Counted from the first letter of the stretch, positions 1 through 12,110 are shown. The stretch: 64,000 nucleotides of DNA from Liriodendron chinense (GCA_003013855.2 ML058460.1:744001-808000), one strand, 5' to 3'. A program made the numbers and translations. The notes: generated from the letters alone by a model not told the origin.

Positions 1-388
1 CTATCTGTTTTTCGAGATTAAGACATTATCTGAAAAATGAAATAGATCCAATTATCTGTCGGACCATACCATAGGAAACAGTGTTTATTGACCATTAATG
101 GGCAACAGAAGTTTTGGATCAAAATGATATTTGGTTTTTCCCTTCATTCTGGCTTATGTGAGCTTATCAACAAATTAGATGGTAGATAAACACCACAAAC
201 ACATTAATATGCGCCATAAGAATTTTTTAATGGTAGAACAGTCAATCACCACTGTTTCTTATGGTATGGTCCACCTGATAATTGGATCTACTTTATTTTT
301 TTGGATAATGCCTTTAACTGATCTTAAAAAATACATGGACGGCGTGGATACATAATACATACATCAAAGGTGGCCCCACTGCAACTCC
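1..388. mobile_element. Foldback MITE, left end cut by window edge
   Basis: The sequence shows the family core: a GGTCCACC/GGACCATACC pair of arms, a central stretch with 'aagttttggatcaa' and 'cccttcat', then the mirror-image arm ending in 'acatacatcaaaggtggccc'. The two arms (about 50-110 and 240-290) are reverse complements with drift. No target duplication can be judged because the left end is outside the window. Confidence 0.6.
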
Positions 389-918
389 ATGCTAAGGGCT
401 GCACTCTTGGGTGAGGCAATCCCGGTGCACCAGACCTAGTTCAATCTCACGGTTGCCCCCTCCAGAACAAAATCCTGGCTTCGCCCCAGATTTGAGCTAC
501 CAACAAATGAAATCATATCATTAGATCCGTCTCTCACTCAATCAAAATTATAATAAATAAAAAATCATCACAGAAGACTTGCATGGCATGCAAGTAGTTC
601 AAAATAAAACATTCAAATTATAGTTATTCGTTTAGATGTACCATGAACCAAATCTCTTCTAATTTTACTATCAAACTATTATACTGTTGGACATTTATTG
701 GACAGTTAAAAGTGAATCACCTCCGAAAGGTCTTATTTTAAAAGACAAGTGTCCACAAATTAAAGTTTAGGATTATTCCACTAAATTAATTGATTTCTAA
801 CCAACTTGCTAGCATTTGCTACACAATTTAGTCCGTTTAAATAGAGCTTGTATTTGCCACGTTTACCACTTCTAAGAACCTGTGTATCGAACTTCGAATG
901 CAACCAAGGTATCGGATA
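389..918. other. Intergenic stretch, nothing recognised
   Basis: AT-rich sequence between the foldback element and the CACTA element. I see no coding potential on either strand and no clear repeat structure. Confidence 0.5.
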
Positions 919-939
919 ACTCACTACGCCAAATTTGCA

Positions 940-1160
940 TTTTTGCGACGGATTTTGCGACGGATAATGACCGTCGCCAAAATTGCTTGGCTTAACGACG
1001 GATCTGGTTCGTCGTATTTGAAAATATTCCGTCGCTTTTGCGAAATTAAGGCGGGATTTACCGACGAGCGTAGTCTGTCGCAAAATTTTAATTTCCGACG
1101 AACTTAGCCCGTCGCTATTTAACGACGAATTTGGCCCATCGCTAATCCCAGCCCGAAAAG
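940..1160. repeat. Left subterminal repeat array of the CACTA element
   Basis: About ten copies of GCGACGGA, its complement TCCGTCGC or one-base variants lie here in both orientations, spaced roughly 10-30 bp apart. In characterised CACTA elements such motifs are bound by the element's DNA-binding protein. Confidence 0.8.
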
Positions 1161-1189
1161 ATGCCCCCCAAATAAGGTCCGTCGGAAAA

Positions 1190-1800
1190 TAAAATTTAAG
1201 AAAAATGAGATATTGAAAAAAACTGATATTTTTTAAAAATTAAAAAATTTAATATTTAAAATAACAGATTTAGTAATTTGAAAGAAAATGTTAAGAGATT
1301 TTAAAAACAAAATTGAGAAATTTGAATAAAATTAATATGTTTGAAATTTCTTTTCAAATTTTCACAAAATTAAACATTTTGAAAAAGAAAATTGTGAAGT
1401 TAAAAAAGAAATTTGTGATTTTCAAACAAAAAAAGTTGAGAGGTTTGAAAATAAATTAACAATTTTTTAGTAAAATTGAGATTTAGAAAAATAATAAGAT
1501 TCAAAAAATGAAGATTTAAAAAAAAAAAATGACCATTTGAAAAAAGTTGAGAAGTTCGAATAAAATTGACAAGTTCGTAAAAAAATTGAAATTTTTATAA
1601 AGAAATTAAGATTTTGTATTTCGAAAAAATTATGAAGTTTGATTAAAAAAATGATATTTTCAAAAGAAATAAAAGTTGAGATATTTGATAAAAAAAAAAA
1701 AAAGAGAGAGAGATTTTACCGGTTTTGAAAAAAAATGTTGGAAAAAAATTGTGGTTTAAATAAAAGCGAGAAATTTGAAATGAGTGGGCCAAATTTATTG
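1190..1800. repeat. AT-rich degenerate tandem tract inside the CACTA element
   Basis: A long A/T-rich run in which 'aaaaattgagatttgaaaaa'-like units recur with much drift. It encodes nothing. The purine-rich bias on the plus strand fits slippage-type expansion. Confidence 0.5.
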
Positions 1801-2545
1801 GTGGACATTTATTGGATAGTTGAAAATGAAAAATTACCCTCATTCAGTTAACTGGTTATCAGATTGGTTCATGCATACATACATGTTCATTGGTGCAAAA
1901 AATGAAGGCCCTAATATAATGATGTTAATTAATTGTAAGGAAAATTTATAATGATGAGATTGATCAAATTCTATGATCAAGTCATCCTAAACTTGATCTG
2001 AATGGTCAGATATGTTTAGAACGTGGTAATTATTATTGAAAACAAAATTAAGCCCGAATCATATCCATATAAAAGACTCTTTAAATGTGCACAATCATTT
2101 TGTCTAGAGCTAGACAAATTTTGGACAATCTGATTGGTCCAAATTGAAAAGTAAATGACTTTAGATGTTTAGATTAAATTTCACTCAAATCTAATGGTTA
2201 GGTTACAAGATATGGCCCATCATTGATCAATTTTATCTATTTAGTATCTTTCTCATCTTAAACTTGATCAGGGCAAGTGACCAGTCAAATCAAAGTTATT
2301 GATGAATAGAATAGAGTAAATGGATTAGATTTCCAAATTAGGCCAAATTTTTAAGTCAAAATTGCGTTGCAACTTGTTGACCTCGTGAAAACCTAATAAA
2401 TGTATAGTCATTGGACCCCAAACTCTAATCTAACCATTAAGAATTTGATCTTTATAATACTTGCTATTGCATCCTAAAATGATATAAAAGAACAGATGGA
2501 TGGATTGGATATACATAAAATATATCAACTTGGGGTCATACCGTT
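1801..2545. other. Non-coding CACTA interior, nothing recognised
   Basis: No reading frame or exon resembling a known protein was seen. The sequence is AT-rich with no obvious inverted repeat. Confidence 0.4.
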
Positions 2546-2559
2546 GGGATAACGGATGC

Positions 2560-3060
2560 GGATTGGCTAGTGACCCTGCCACTAGTCAATGCCTAGTGAT
2601 CGGTGCTCTGTGGGCCCCACCACGATGAATGTGTTTCATCCACTCTATCCATACATTTTCATAGATCATTTTATGGTATGAGCCCAAATTTGAGGTAGAT
2701 CCAAATCTCAAGTGGACCACATCACAAGAAACAGTGTTAATTGAACACCCACTATTAAAAACTTATTGGGGGCCACGGAAGTTTTGGAACAAGCTGATAT
2801 TTGTTTTTTACCTACATCCAGGTCTGTATAACCTAATCAAGAGGTTGGATGTCAAATAATCAATATAGTGGGCCCTATGAGGATTTTAATAGTGGACATT
2901 CAGTCAATACTATTTTCCTGTGGTGTGGTCCACCTGAGATTTAGATTTGGCTCATTTATTGGATCAAGCACTAAAATGATCTTCAGAAATGGCTAAACAG
3001 CGTGGACAAAACACATACGTCATGGTGGGGCCCACAAAGCACCGGCTAGTGGCCTCATAG
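2560..3060. mobile_element. Foldback MITE inside the CACTA element
   Basis: The left arm 'ggtgctctgtgggccccacc' pairs with the right arm 'ggtggggcccacaaagcacc'. The inner arms (AGTGGACCACATCACAAGAA and its mirror) and the usual centre lie between them. 'ctagtg'-rich sequence flanks both arms. No exact target duplication was found. Confidence 0.7.
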
Positions 3061-3078
3061 CCAAGCATTAATAGCCAA

Positions 3079-3618
3079 GGGGTGTGAATTAGGTGTTACC
3101 CCAGGAACAACTTAGTGGGTGTTACCCTAACTGTGTGGGGCCCATCTTGATGTAGTTTTTATATATCAACACTATCTATCTCTTTTTTCATATCATTTTA
3201 GGATGTGATCCAAAATCCTAAGAAGATCCAAATCTCAGGTGGACCATACCACTAGAAACAATGATGTATAACCATTAAAAACGTTTTGTGGGCCACAAAA
3301 GTCTTGGATCAATCTGATCTTTATATTTTCCCTTCATCAAGACTTTATTGACATTATCAAGAGCTTTGATTGCAAATAAACATTACAAAAACCTTGTTAT
3401 GGGCTCTTTGGAATTTTTAATGGTGGGGCACTCAATTACACTATTTCTAGTGTTATGGTCCACTTGAGATTTGGATCAACATAATTTTTGGAACGTCATC
3501 CTAAAATGGGCTGTAGAAACAGATGGACGGAATAGCTATACAAAATATCATCCATGTGGGCCATACGGTGGGGTAACACCCACTAAGTTGTCCCGGGGTA
3601 ACACCTAATTCACGCCCC
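3079..3618. mobile_element. Foldback MITE, GTGAATTAGGTGTTACC terminal type
   Basis: The left terminus GTGTGAATTAGGTGTTACCC and the reverse complement of the right terminus (GCGTGAATTAGGTGTTACCC) match for about 45 bp, through 'AACTTAGTGGGTGTTACCC'. The core is the shared foldback core. No clean target duplication is visible, perhaps because a second element abuts it on the right. Confidence 0.75.
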
Positions 3619-3627
3619 CATCATGTG

Positions 3628-4165
3628 GGAGCGGATTGCGTACTGAGTAACTCCGCACCTAGCGTGCGGAGTAAACTCTGTGGGACCCATAGTGATTTAT
3701 GTATTTTATCCACTCCGTCCATCTATCTTAACAGAAAATTTTAGGTATGGTGCCAAAAAATGAAGCATATCAAAATCTAAAGTGGACCACACCACAAGAA
3801 ATGTGTGAATTGAATGTCTACCGTTGACTCGGAGGACATAGAAGTTTTGGATCAAGCTGATATTTGTGTTTTCCCTTCATCCATATCCATGTGATCTTAT
3901 GAACAGGTTGGATGACAAATAAACATCACTGTAGGGCCTGGGAAGGTTTCAACGGTGGAAATCATTATTCCCACTGTTTCCCGTGGCATGGTTCACTTGA
4001 GATTTGGATATGCTTAAATTTTGGGATCAACCACTAAAATGAGCTGGAAAAACATATGGACGGAATAGATAAACCACATACATTCTAGGTGGGCCCAACT
4101 GAGTTTACTCCGCACGATAAGAGTGTGCGGAGTTACTCCACATGCAATTCGATTCCCCGTCCCCT
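3628..4165. mobile_element. Foldback MITE, GCGGATTGCGTACTGAGTAA terminal type
   Basis: The left end contains GCGGATTGCGTACTGAGTAA followed by a small internal palindrome around CTCCGCACCTAGCGTGCGGAG. The right end mirrors it ('gagtgtgcggagttactccacatgcaattc'). It is the same terminal type as the copy at 15477-15978, which has a 9-bp target duplication. This copy has none that I can see. Confidence 0.75.
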
Positions 4166-4227
4166 AAAAATCCCCAAATCCCTCGTTCCCTCTCACTCTC
4201 TACCGTCTCCCGCCCTTCCTCCCTTTA

Positions 4228-4248
4228 TCTCTCTCTCTCTCTCTCTCT

Positions 4249-4286
<38 letters not shown>
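4228..4286. repeat. (CT)n followed by a 37-nt A tract
   Basis: About 11 CT units run directly into 37 consecutive A residues, immediately before the ASPM-like fragment. It could be slippage or the scar of a processed insertion. Confidence 0.9.
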
Positions 4287-4288
<2 letters not shown>

Positions 4289-4805
4289 ACTACTCCATGC
4301 TGCCGCCGACCTTCCGTCCGCCTCCAAATCCAAAGCCGCTCGCCGTCTCAAAGCATTCGAAATCGAACAAACAAAGTCCTCCCGGAAAGTCCAGATCCAT
4401 CATGAGAAGACGATCAGGACGTTATCTACATCGCTCACTGCTTGGCTCAACTTTTTGTTTGAGAACCCTAGATCGTGCTCCTGTGATGTTGCTACCTGGG
4501 ATGAGGAAGCCCGATCTGAGTCGGTGGTTAATGGGAAGAGGGACAGCTTGCAGGGAAGGAGGATCGGGATTGATAGCTCGTGGCGGAGCCCGAAGCGTCA
4601 GACGAATTGCTCTTGGTAGGCTGCGGTGCCGGCTGGTGATGGAGAGTCCTCGTCATTGTTGGGGGCGGCGTCGGCAGGGTTCCCATCGTTGGAGATCTCA
4701 TTGCAGGATGTTTGCAGCTTTGAGGACTTGAAAGAGAGGATGGCGATGTGTTTGAGTGAGAAGAGTCGTAATGAGGTGCTTTCTATGATGAATCAGGTGG
4801 CAAAG
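4287..4805 (+). pseudogene. Captured first-exon fragment of plant ASPM (abnormal spindle) gene
   Basis: One frame reads ...KAARRLKAFEIEQTKSSRK..., then SLTAWLNFLFENPRSC, VNGKRDSLQG, SWRSPKR, and ISLQDVCSFEDLKERM. These match, in order, the N-terminal region of the plant homologue of ASPM, a spindle and microtubule-organising protein. The frame stays open for about 170 codons except for one stop (TAG, 4617-4619). It ends at VAK followed by GTCAGT at 4806, a good splice donor. No downstream ASPM exons (calponin homology, IQ repeats) follow. The piece sits inside the CACTA element, so capture by the transposon is the simplest reading. The family match is from memory of plant ASPM proteins and no alignment was run. 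It is very unlikely to make functional ASPM. Confidence 0.8.
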
Positions 4806-5182
4806 GTCAGTTTTCAGAATCACTTTCATGAAATTGTTTTTGTTTCTATTTTTCCAAAAAAGAAAAAAATGCGATTGAGTAATTCGGTCCAAAATACATT
4901 AGGAGTGGAGGGTAAGTCAAGGACCTCATGTCACGATTCTGATACATCTGAGCCTTGGAAATGGTGGTCATGCAATTCATTTGGTGCAAAAATCTGGCTG
5001 GTCCACTCATCAAATGGGCCACACATTGTACATTGAATCAGGCCAATAGAAGGTCTGATTAAAAACTGTCCATAATTTTTGTATGGGTGTGTCTCCAGCG
5101 TGGTGAGTGGTCCACCCTGAATCTTTTGCTATCTGATGTTCATGGTGGGGCCAATATTTGCCATCTCTGATGTGGTACATCT

Positions 5183-5417
5183 GCTCATTCCTAAATAAAT
5201 TGTTTTTGAATTTGTTGGGGCTATCTGATCATTCCTCCTAAATAAATTGTTTTTGAGTTTGTTTTTTTGGCTAGACTAAGTATGTGTTAGCAACTCTACT
5301 AATTCGAGTTGTGCATGCATGCGTGGGTGGGCAACATGCTGGGGAATATCTGATCATTCCTCCTAAATAAATTGTTTTTGAATTTGTTTTTTTGCTAGAC
5401 ACTGTGTTAGCAACTCA
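5183..5417. repeat. Three direct copies of a 35-65-bp unit
   Basis: The stretch 'cctaaataaattgtttttga' with its right flank recurs at about 5191, 5237 and 5358. The second and third copies also share 'ctatctgatcattcctcc' or 'tatctgatcattcctcc' on the left and 'tttttt(g)gctagac...gtgttagcaactc' on the right. Confidence 0.85.
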
Positions 5418-7033
5418 ACTAAATTGTGGCAACTCATCTAAATGTTTAAATCAAGCTGAGCCATCAAAATCACGCATAGGGCATATGCCGATTGGTGGCT
5501 GACAAATGAACTATTAACAGAAAATGTTCAGCAGTGTGAAATCAGTTGGTCGAGATTGTCTGATCGGTGTGCTATTTTTCGAGCTATTCTTCATCCACAA
5601 TGGGGTTCATCCCTAGAACAGTGGAACCCACTGGATAGGCACTTTTTTTTTAAATTAATTTAAATGAGTTCAACATTTGTTTCTTCAAAACATCCATGCC
5701 AAAGTGGTGATACATTAAACGGAGCCTTTTGCAATCCATTCGTCACAAGTAGACATTTGTTGCTCATTTTACTAGTGATTGTTGTGCTAATATTGTTTTG
5801 TTTAAACATTATTTTATCCAATATTATAAAATAGGATATCATAATTCAAGCCACTTATTTGAGAAATTTGATGTCTACTTGTGAGAGTAGGATTTCAAGT
5901 CCATCTTACCAAATCTGCCAATGTGCTGTATATATGTGAGATTTGGGTCTATCATTGGTTGGGTCCACTTTGTGTTGTGGCCTGAAAATCAGGCTGGTCC
6001 ATTCATCAGGTGGGCCACACGTCTATGAATAACTGGACAGAGAATGATCACTGTCCACCGTCAATTCGATACATAGATTAGGTAAGCAACACATGAACAT
6101 TGAACATAGAACATAGACCCTTGTCATTTTTTTCTCTAACTGCATTTCTTTCTAGCCCACCTAATTAATGAACCCGTTGGATTTTCTAGCTGAAGAACAC
6201 TCACCATGGGAATCTATGGACAGCCCAGGTCTTGAATGTGCCATGTCAGTACATGCAGTGCATTTGTGTTTTGTAATTGAAAATGGGCCATCTGGATTCA
6301 GCATTTGTGTGTGTCATAAGTGCATTCATGAGTGGTTTGTGCAATGATCCGGGGCTTTCATGTGACACCCCCTTTTATAGATGGGGCATCACCTTGAAAT
6401 TGTGCTGATTGCATAATGCTAACCATTTGATTTGTGGATGTTGTTTTTTCATCTTACCCAATGAATGTGGACCATTTTTCACTTTTGTTGTAGCAATCTG
6501 TAGTGAGCCACTGATCTGATCATTAAATAGGAATTAGGATGGAATTTTTCTGATTTCTATGGTTTCACCTATCCATGGTACACTTTTTTCTGGTCTTTTT
6601 TTCTTCTTCTATTTCATCATTTATTTCCTTTTCTCCAAAGGCTAAATGAGTTTATATTTGTCTGATTTTTGTGGTACAACATTGGGCACCCTATAATTCC
6701 CAAAATTGGCTAGGAGAATTTTCTTTCGCACATTTTGTATGTGATACTTCCATGCAGATTCCAAGCTTGACCATAACGATTGATGGTAAATGTTTAAATT
6801 GTCAAGAATTCTGATTTTTATGGGACACATTTGTTGGCATTGAACTAGATATTTATCTTCTATAAATTTCAAGGTAGTAAAATAAAATAGACAACAGCAA
6901 AAAAAAAAGCGGTCTAAAGAATCCTTCAGGGCCTGTTTATTAGATGCCTGAAAATAAGTTATTCTCATTTTAGTTGATGACAATTATGTTTTAGAGATTG
7001 TGGCGTCCACCAAACAACCTGTTAGAGGTTCTT

Positions 7034-7899
7034 GAACTTGCTCAGCTTATAAATAGATGAATTGGCAGATTGAATTTTCTTCCTACAGTAAATCTTAGGT
7101 TAAGGAATTGATGCAAACCCATACTTTGGATCATAGGGATGGATGGGTGGCGGCCTCTGGCCTTGTGTCTCGTGCAAGTGGGCCCATGAATTGATAATCT
7201 AGACCATCTGATGGGTGAATATGGGGTAATGATGCCTCCAAAATCACCTCGACAGAGACAATCCTAGCCCTTCAATTGGTGGTATGCAAATCTAGGAAGA
7301 AAGAAATGTAGCAACAGTACACCTCCCACAACTAGGTCAGAAATTGGACCACTATATTGGATGGTGGTCGATTGAAGGGACGGTGTTGATTACCTAACGG
7401 TGGGCCCACTTGGACAGAATCGACTCGAAAATCCACCCAACATGAGCTTGGCCCATCCACACAGAATCTAGTGTGGCTGTGCCGATATGGAACGCGGGAG
7501 CAAGATCTGCACGTTCCATCAGGTGGGACGCACTATTTAGTTTGTTGAGCTGTTTCCATTCCTTAAATGGTCCACAATTTGTAAAATGAAAGGATGGCTA
7601 GAAAAATTGGTTTCATCTGTACCTTTGTTTTGTGGTGTGGTCCACATGAGGAGCGAAACAGGCCTACTTTTTAGATAGAAGATCTAAAAGACAGTGTCCC
7701 ACTCTATGAAAATATTCTACATCACACAAATTTGCCATGTTGGCACATGTGTTTACATGTGGACGGGTAGGATTCGATGTTTCTAGCTACATGCATTTGG
7801 GCCCACAGAGAACTTGCTCAGCTTATAAATAGATGAATTGGCAGATTGAATTTTCTTCCTACAGTAAATCTTAGGTTAAGGAATTGATGGAAACCCATT
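7034..7899. repeat. 90-bp direct duplication flanking about 685 bp
   Basis: The block starting 'gaacttgctcagcttataaa' and ending '...ggaattgatg(c/g)aaacccat' occurs at 7034-7124 and again at 7809-7899, nearly identical. The 685 bp between them contains foldback-like GTGGGCC sequence and a long non-coding stretch. Confidence 0.85.
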
Positions 7900-8416
7900 C
7901 CAATGTCTGAAGCAACTGTAAAAAAAATCTGTTCCACTTGGGACAGTTCGATATAGATAAACAAAAAGATAGTTTCAGTACTTACATATACATGATGTAG
8001 TCTATGGTTGGACTCCAAACCATCTTCCGATTTAAACTTCAATATACGTTCTCCATAGTTTGTTATTGGTCTCGATTTTTTATTTTAAATTAGATGATTT
8101 TTTAGTTATATTTGTTCTTTTGATGATCAGGTGAAAATAGATTCGGCATGTTCTTATAAATACACCATCTCCATGCAAAACATTGGCTGTCCATTGATTT
8201 GAATGTTGACAGTTTGGCATGCCAAGGTGAATGAATCAATCTGATTTTTTACCGCGACGATCTTCATGCTGTGGCCCACTTGTTCTAAGCAAGTGACATG
8301 GTAATTCACGTGTGTAGCTTTGCTATGTTTGCATGTGAATCTATTATCAAACTTTGCTAGCTCATCTTTTTCATCTTTTTTTTCATTTATTTATTTTATT
8401 GTTTATCCTATGGCAG

Positions 8417-8515
8417 GTCTTGGTGAAGTCTGTGAAACCAATCTCTTTGCTCTTGTTTCCAGTCACATTGGCTCTATGTGGGTGGGCAATCAAACAAGCA
8501 ATCAGCGTCATACAG
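8417..8515 (+). pseudogene. Exon-like captured segment, gene not identified
   Basis: An AG acceptor after a T-rich tract (TATGGCAG, ends 8416) is followed by exactly 33 open codons and a GTACAA donor at 8516. The peptide contains SVKPISLLLFPVTLALCGWA, a hydrophobic stretch that could be a membrane segment, then IKQAISVIQ. I do not recognise the parent gene. Clean splice signals around an open frame inside a CACTA element with other captured exons support capture. Confidence 0.45.
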
Positions 8516-8974
8516 GTACAATATCCAATTATTGAACTTTGCTAGTTAGAAAAAAAAAGCATCAGTAATCACATCAGGCTCCCAACCTTGTAACTTTGTC
8601 TGTCAAATCAAGTAAACTCCTCTATAAGATCTAAAGTTGAGATATTACCAACTGTATGACACTTGTCAAAATGCTGAATATTTCAACTTTGGTATTTGCA
8701 TTTATATTTATTATTTGAATTATATTCAGGGTGCGAGAGATTTCGCTGGACAATGGGATGACATGGGAAGTACAACTTGGGTAAAATTCTAAACCCGTCA
8801 CCTGTCCAATAACTGCACAGAGTCCAATGGTCTAGATTGATCAGGGTGCAGCCCCACCTGATTGAACACAGGAGCTAACCATCGTTAGGCTGTGAGGATG
8901 TGCCGGAAGGCATTCCCTCAAGATTGTAATGTTTCTGTTTGGATTTAAGCAGTTTGTGTGTGGATTGATGGTAG

Positions 8975-9088
8975 GAAAGAAGAGTTTCGCTGCTTGCTGA
9001 GGAGTGATCTAATCCAAGCACTTTTTGATGGCCTACCGCCCGAACTATCCACTGTGGCTGCCAAATTGTCGCAGTCAAAACAGATCAA
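8975..9088 (+). pseudogene. Exon-like captured segment, gene not identified
   Basis: After a GGTAG acceptor the frame reads EEFRCLLRSDLIQALFDGLP then PELSTVAAKLSQSKQI, followed by a GTAACT donor at 9089. The composition looks like genuine helical protein coding sequence. I could not name the family. A shorter exon-like piece with IEEKWTAMTISPNNVIYVPM follows at about 10578-10657 and ends in a stop. Confidence 0.4.
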
Positions 9089-9583
9089 GTAACTTCCCAC
9101 TCTGTTCTTCATTTCCACGATGGGAGTGTGGCCACTACAAAGGTGATCTATCGATCCTGGCTGTTGAATCTTTTTTATTTTTTTGGCAGTTGTATTATTT
9201 TCTTATTTAACATTTCCATTTTCTAACATATGATAATATTTACAAAAGAGAAGGTTTCAAGTCTAAGAATAACTTCCAACTTATCATGTTTTTTCATATA
9301 TAGGTTGTCCCCACCATTAGGATCTCTTGGAAAAATCAGCCCATCCACTCATTAGATGGGCCACACGATAAAAAAGCATTGTTTTGATAAATAACAAAAT
9401 ACAAGTGTGGTCCAATTAGCATGTGGATCGATCAGGCTGATTTTTGCAAAAATAATCTCAATGATTTGGCTAACCAATTCGATGCGTTAGATGTCACACA
9501 CATATGAAAGGTTGGAAATTATTTGCTTGATGGACAATGAATTATGGTCCAAATCATTGAGATTTAACCGGTGGTCACCATTA

Positions 9584-10145
9584 GGGCGTGTTTGATTATG
9601 TGAAGTCTCGGAAAATACAGGTAAATGTGTAATTATTATTTCTTCAAGGATTTGCCGCATCATTCCCAACAACTTTGATTTGACCGCCCCTTTTATGGTT
9701 AAAACAAAGAATGCTAACGGGTCATATTTGTGGGTCCCATCGTATGTTATGTCACAGATCCACACCGTCCACTCATTATATCACTTAAATTTATGATATG
9801 ACCTAGAAAATAAGGCATATCCAAAGCTCAATTCGACCACACGACATGAAAAATGAAAATAAACACACATAGTTAAAATCTTCTCGGAACTACTCTTTTG
9901 TTTGGTGTGGACCAGTTGAGTGTTGGACCAGCCTCATTTTTTCAGCTGAAGCTTAAAAAAGTTATGGCAAAACTTTTTGATAAAATAAATATATCATATA
10001 CATCACGGTGGGGCCCACAAATTTCAACTACCATTTTAGACCGGTTTTCAAGGCTAGAAATGGGATGGATTTTCAAACACAGGAAAAGAGTGATAATTAC
10101 ACATTTACCTGTATTTTTCGGGACTTCACATAATCAAACACGCCC
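9584..10145. mobile_element. Harbinger/Tourist-like MITE with TTA duplication and foldback core
   Basis: The termini GGGCGTGTTTGATTATGTGA and its reverse complement at the right end match for about 50 bp with few differences. They are flanked by TTA at 9581-9583 and 10146-10148, the PIF/Harbinger target duplication. The inside is again the foldback core seen elsewhere in the window ('ccacaccgtcc', 'ggtggggccca'). Confidence 0.8.
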
Positions 10146-10766
10146 TTAACGTCATGCATGACACTTGTATGTTAATCCAGCCATCAAAATCATTGGCCCC
10201 AGAAGATCCTAGCTGTAGCTTATTTTTTACCAAAACCCCTTGCGTTTGTTACTAAAGAGCAGAATATTTTCAAAAACACATCCCGCTGTGACTGGATCTC
10301 CATTATCCTCACCTTACGAGCAGGACTAGCAATGGGCCGGTCTTAGGTTGGCTACTTAACTTGAATAAATGCAGCCCAGCAGGCCCGGCCACCTTGTACA
10401 AAATCCAAGCATTATACTAGCAATTCTCTTAGTTGAAATTGAATATTTTCTTTTTATAGAGCTGTGAAGAAATAACATTCATCAAATCTTCAACTTCTAG
10501 ACTTTTAAAGATTAATATTACATATGCTACTTGATTTATACATTTAATGCATTTTTTCATGTTTGAAATCCTAAATAGGTGGTGAAGTGGATTGAGGAGA
10601 AATGGACCGCAATGACGATCAGCCCCAACAATGTCATTTATGTTCCTATGGCTCGATAAGTATTCAAGTTCTCTAATGTATTTGATCATTCATTAATTCT
10701 GCATGAGAAATGTTCTTTCTTTATTTTTCCTCAATGAGGTTGAAAATCTGATTGATCTTCTTTCAG

Positions 10767-11259
10767 CTTTGCATGGCTCGAGTTGGTGAGCTACAAGAGT
10801 TTCACACCAAAATTGTTAACAATCAACTCTCAGAAGGGTTGGCCTTTGGTTTAGCGCCTAGTTGTAGACTTGTTCAAATTCATGGAGCCATACTTGAGGA
10901 ATGTTGAACTTGGGGAATCAGTTTGTCTCATTATTATCTTTACATTTACTTGTGATTAGTATAGAAAATGGAATTCCTTACCTTTAAAAAGAAAAGAAAA
11001 GAAAAATCAGTTTTTTTTTCTCTTAGTGGAGTCTGACATTTTTATCTCTATTATTACTTGTGGGCAGGTTCACTTTCTGTACAAAGGCGCTCTAAGGGTG
11101 CTCGTAGTACTGCTTCATGATTTCCCAAAGTTCGTTTGTGATAATCATTTTAGCTTTTGTGATGTGATTCCACCCAGTTGCATTCAAATGCAAATTGTTA
11201 TTCTAAGTGCATTCCCACGAAACATGAGGCTGCCCGATCCTTCTACTCCCAACTCGAAG
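10767..11259 (+). pseudogene. Captured NOT1 (CCR4-NOT scaffold) C-terminal exons
   Basis: Two adjacent exons are readable. Exon A (10767-10920) reads FAWLELVSYKSFTPKLLT, QKGWPLV, a stop, then RLVVDLFKFMEPYLRN. After a 147-bp intron, exon B (11068-11259) reads VHFLYKGALRVLVVLLHDFP, VIPPSCIQM and FPRNMRLPDPSTPNSK, ending at a GTAGCC donor. These match the conserved C-terminus of NOT1, the scaffold of the CCR4-NOT deadenylase complex. The phase across the junction (LGES to VHFL) is intact, so genomic DNA rather than mRNA was captured. The stop in exon A replaces a conserved glutamine. Only two of the gene's many exons are present. NOT1 identity rests on recalled family motifs and is strong. Confidence 0.88.
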
Positions 11260-11576
11260 GTAGCCGCATGATGATTTTGTTTGAACTTCCTAATCAATAT
11301 TTAATAGTTCTCTGTTAAGCTAGTATCTCCTTTCTCTACTGAATGCAGACTGATCTCTCTTGAACTCTCTTGTGGTTGTACAAAGTACTGTATGCAGATA
11401 CATGTTCATGAAAGTTTGCATGGTGGCACTTCCCTCTCTTTTTTTCTTCTTTTGTTTTTTATTTTGTTTTTGTTTTTGTATGGTGGTCATCTGTTAATCA
11501 ATTGAAAAGTTACGTAATAGAAAAAATTTCTCTGCTTGTTGGCTTTGTTTGTGAATGCTCTATCCAAAGGGATCAA

Positions 11577-11621
11577 ATGGAATTGCCTCCAGGTTTCCAA
11601 TTTCATCCCAATACTGAAGCT
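11577..11621 (+). pseudogene. Possible NAC-domain start fragment
   Basis: A short frame from ATG reads MELPPGFQFHPNTEA, resembling the opening of the NAC transcription factor domain (LPPGFRFHP...). Only about 15 residues match and I see no continuation of the domain, so this is a weak call. It could be another captured scrap. Confidence 0.3.
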
Positions 11622-12110
11622 TCATCATGCATATATAATAGTTATCATGCTTGTCTCCTAGCATTTCTTACGATTAGGTGGTGCTTCATTGTCTTTTGTT
11701 GTTGTTTTTCCTTTTTTGTTCTTACATTATAATGTTAATTCTCTTTATGTTTTATATTTTGAATTTTGCAGGTGGGCCAGTTGATGGATTTGCTAACGTA
11801 TGAGGTGCAAGTAGTTATAAAGGAAAGATTAGAAGTGAAGGCTAGCTTCACGTATGGTCAAGAGATTGGTTTCAATATTGGGGACAAAATAAATCCTAGT
11901 TGCTCATTCTATGGAGAATGGTTTACTTCAATGTGTATATTTGTAACAAATATTAATATTATTTTTCACTGGAAATGTAAGGACTTTAAGTTTCATATAT
12001 GATATAATTATGATTTGTTAGGTTCTAATTTTTTTTTGTTTTAAATAATTTGGATGACTATCCGGTGCAATAGATTCAAAAATAAATTCAAATGTAATAG
12101 GTGTGCGTTC
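11622..12110. other. CACTA interior, nothing certain
   Basis: T-rich intron-like sequence precedes an AG at 11771. No recognised coding sequence follows. Confidence 0.35.

Larger units (their letters stand above)
4806..8416. other. CACTA interior, intron-like or captured sequence with duplications
   Basis: No convincing exon was found in about 3.6 kb. It contains short GGGCCAC-type foldback fragments (near 4990-5160, 5990-6060, 7200-7700) and the direct duplications listed separately. It may be intron sequence taken up with the captured exons. Confidence 0.4.

Noticed and set aside
4089..4286. Open frame running from the foldback end through polylysine into the ASPM fragment
   Set aside because: The first 65 codons translate MITE terminus, (CT)n and poly(A). 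The coding evidence begins only after 4287.
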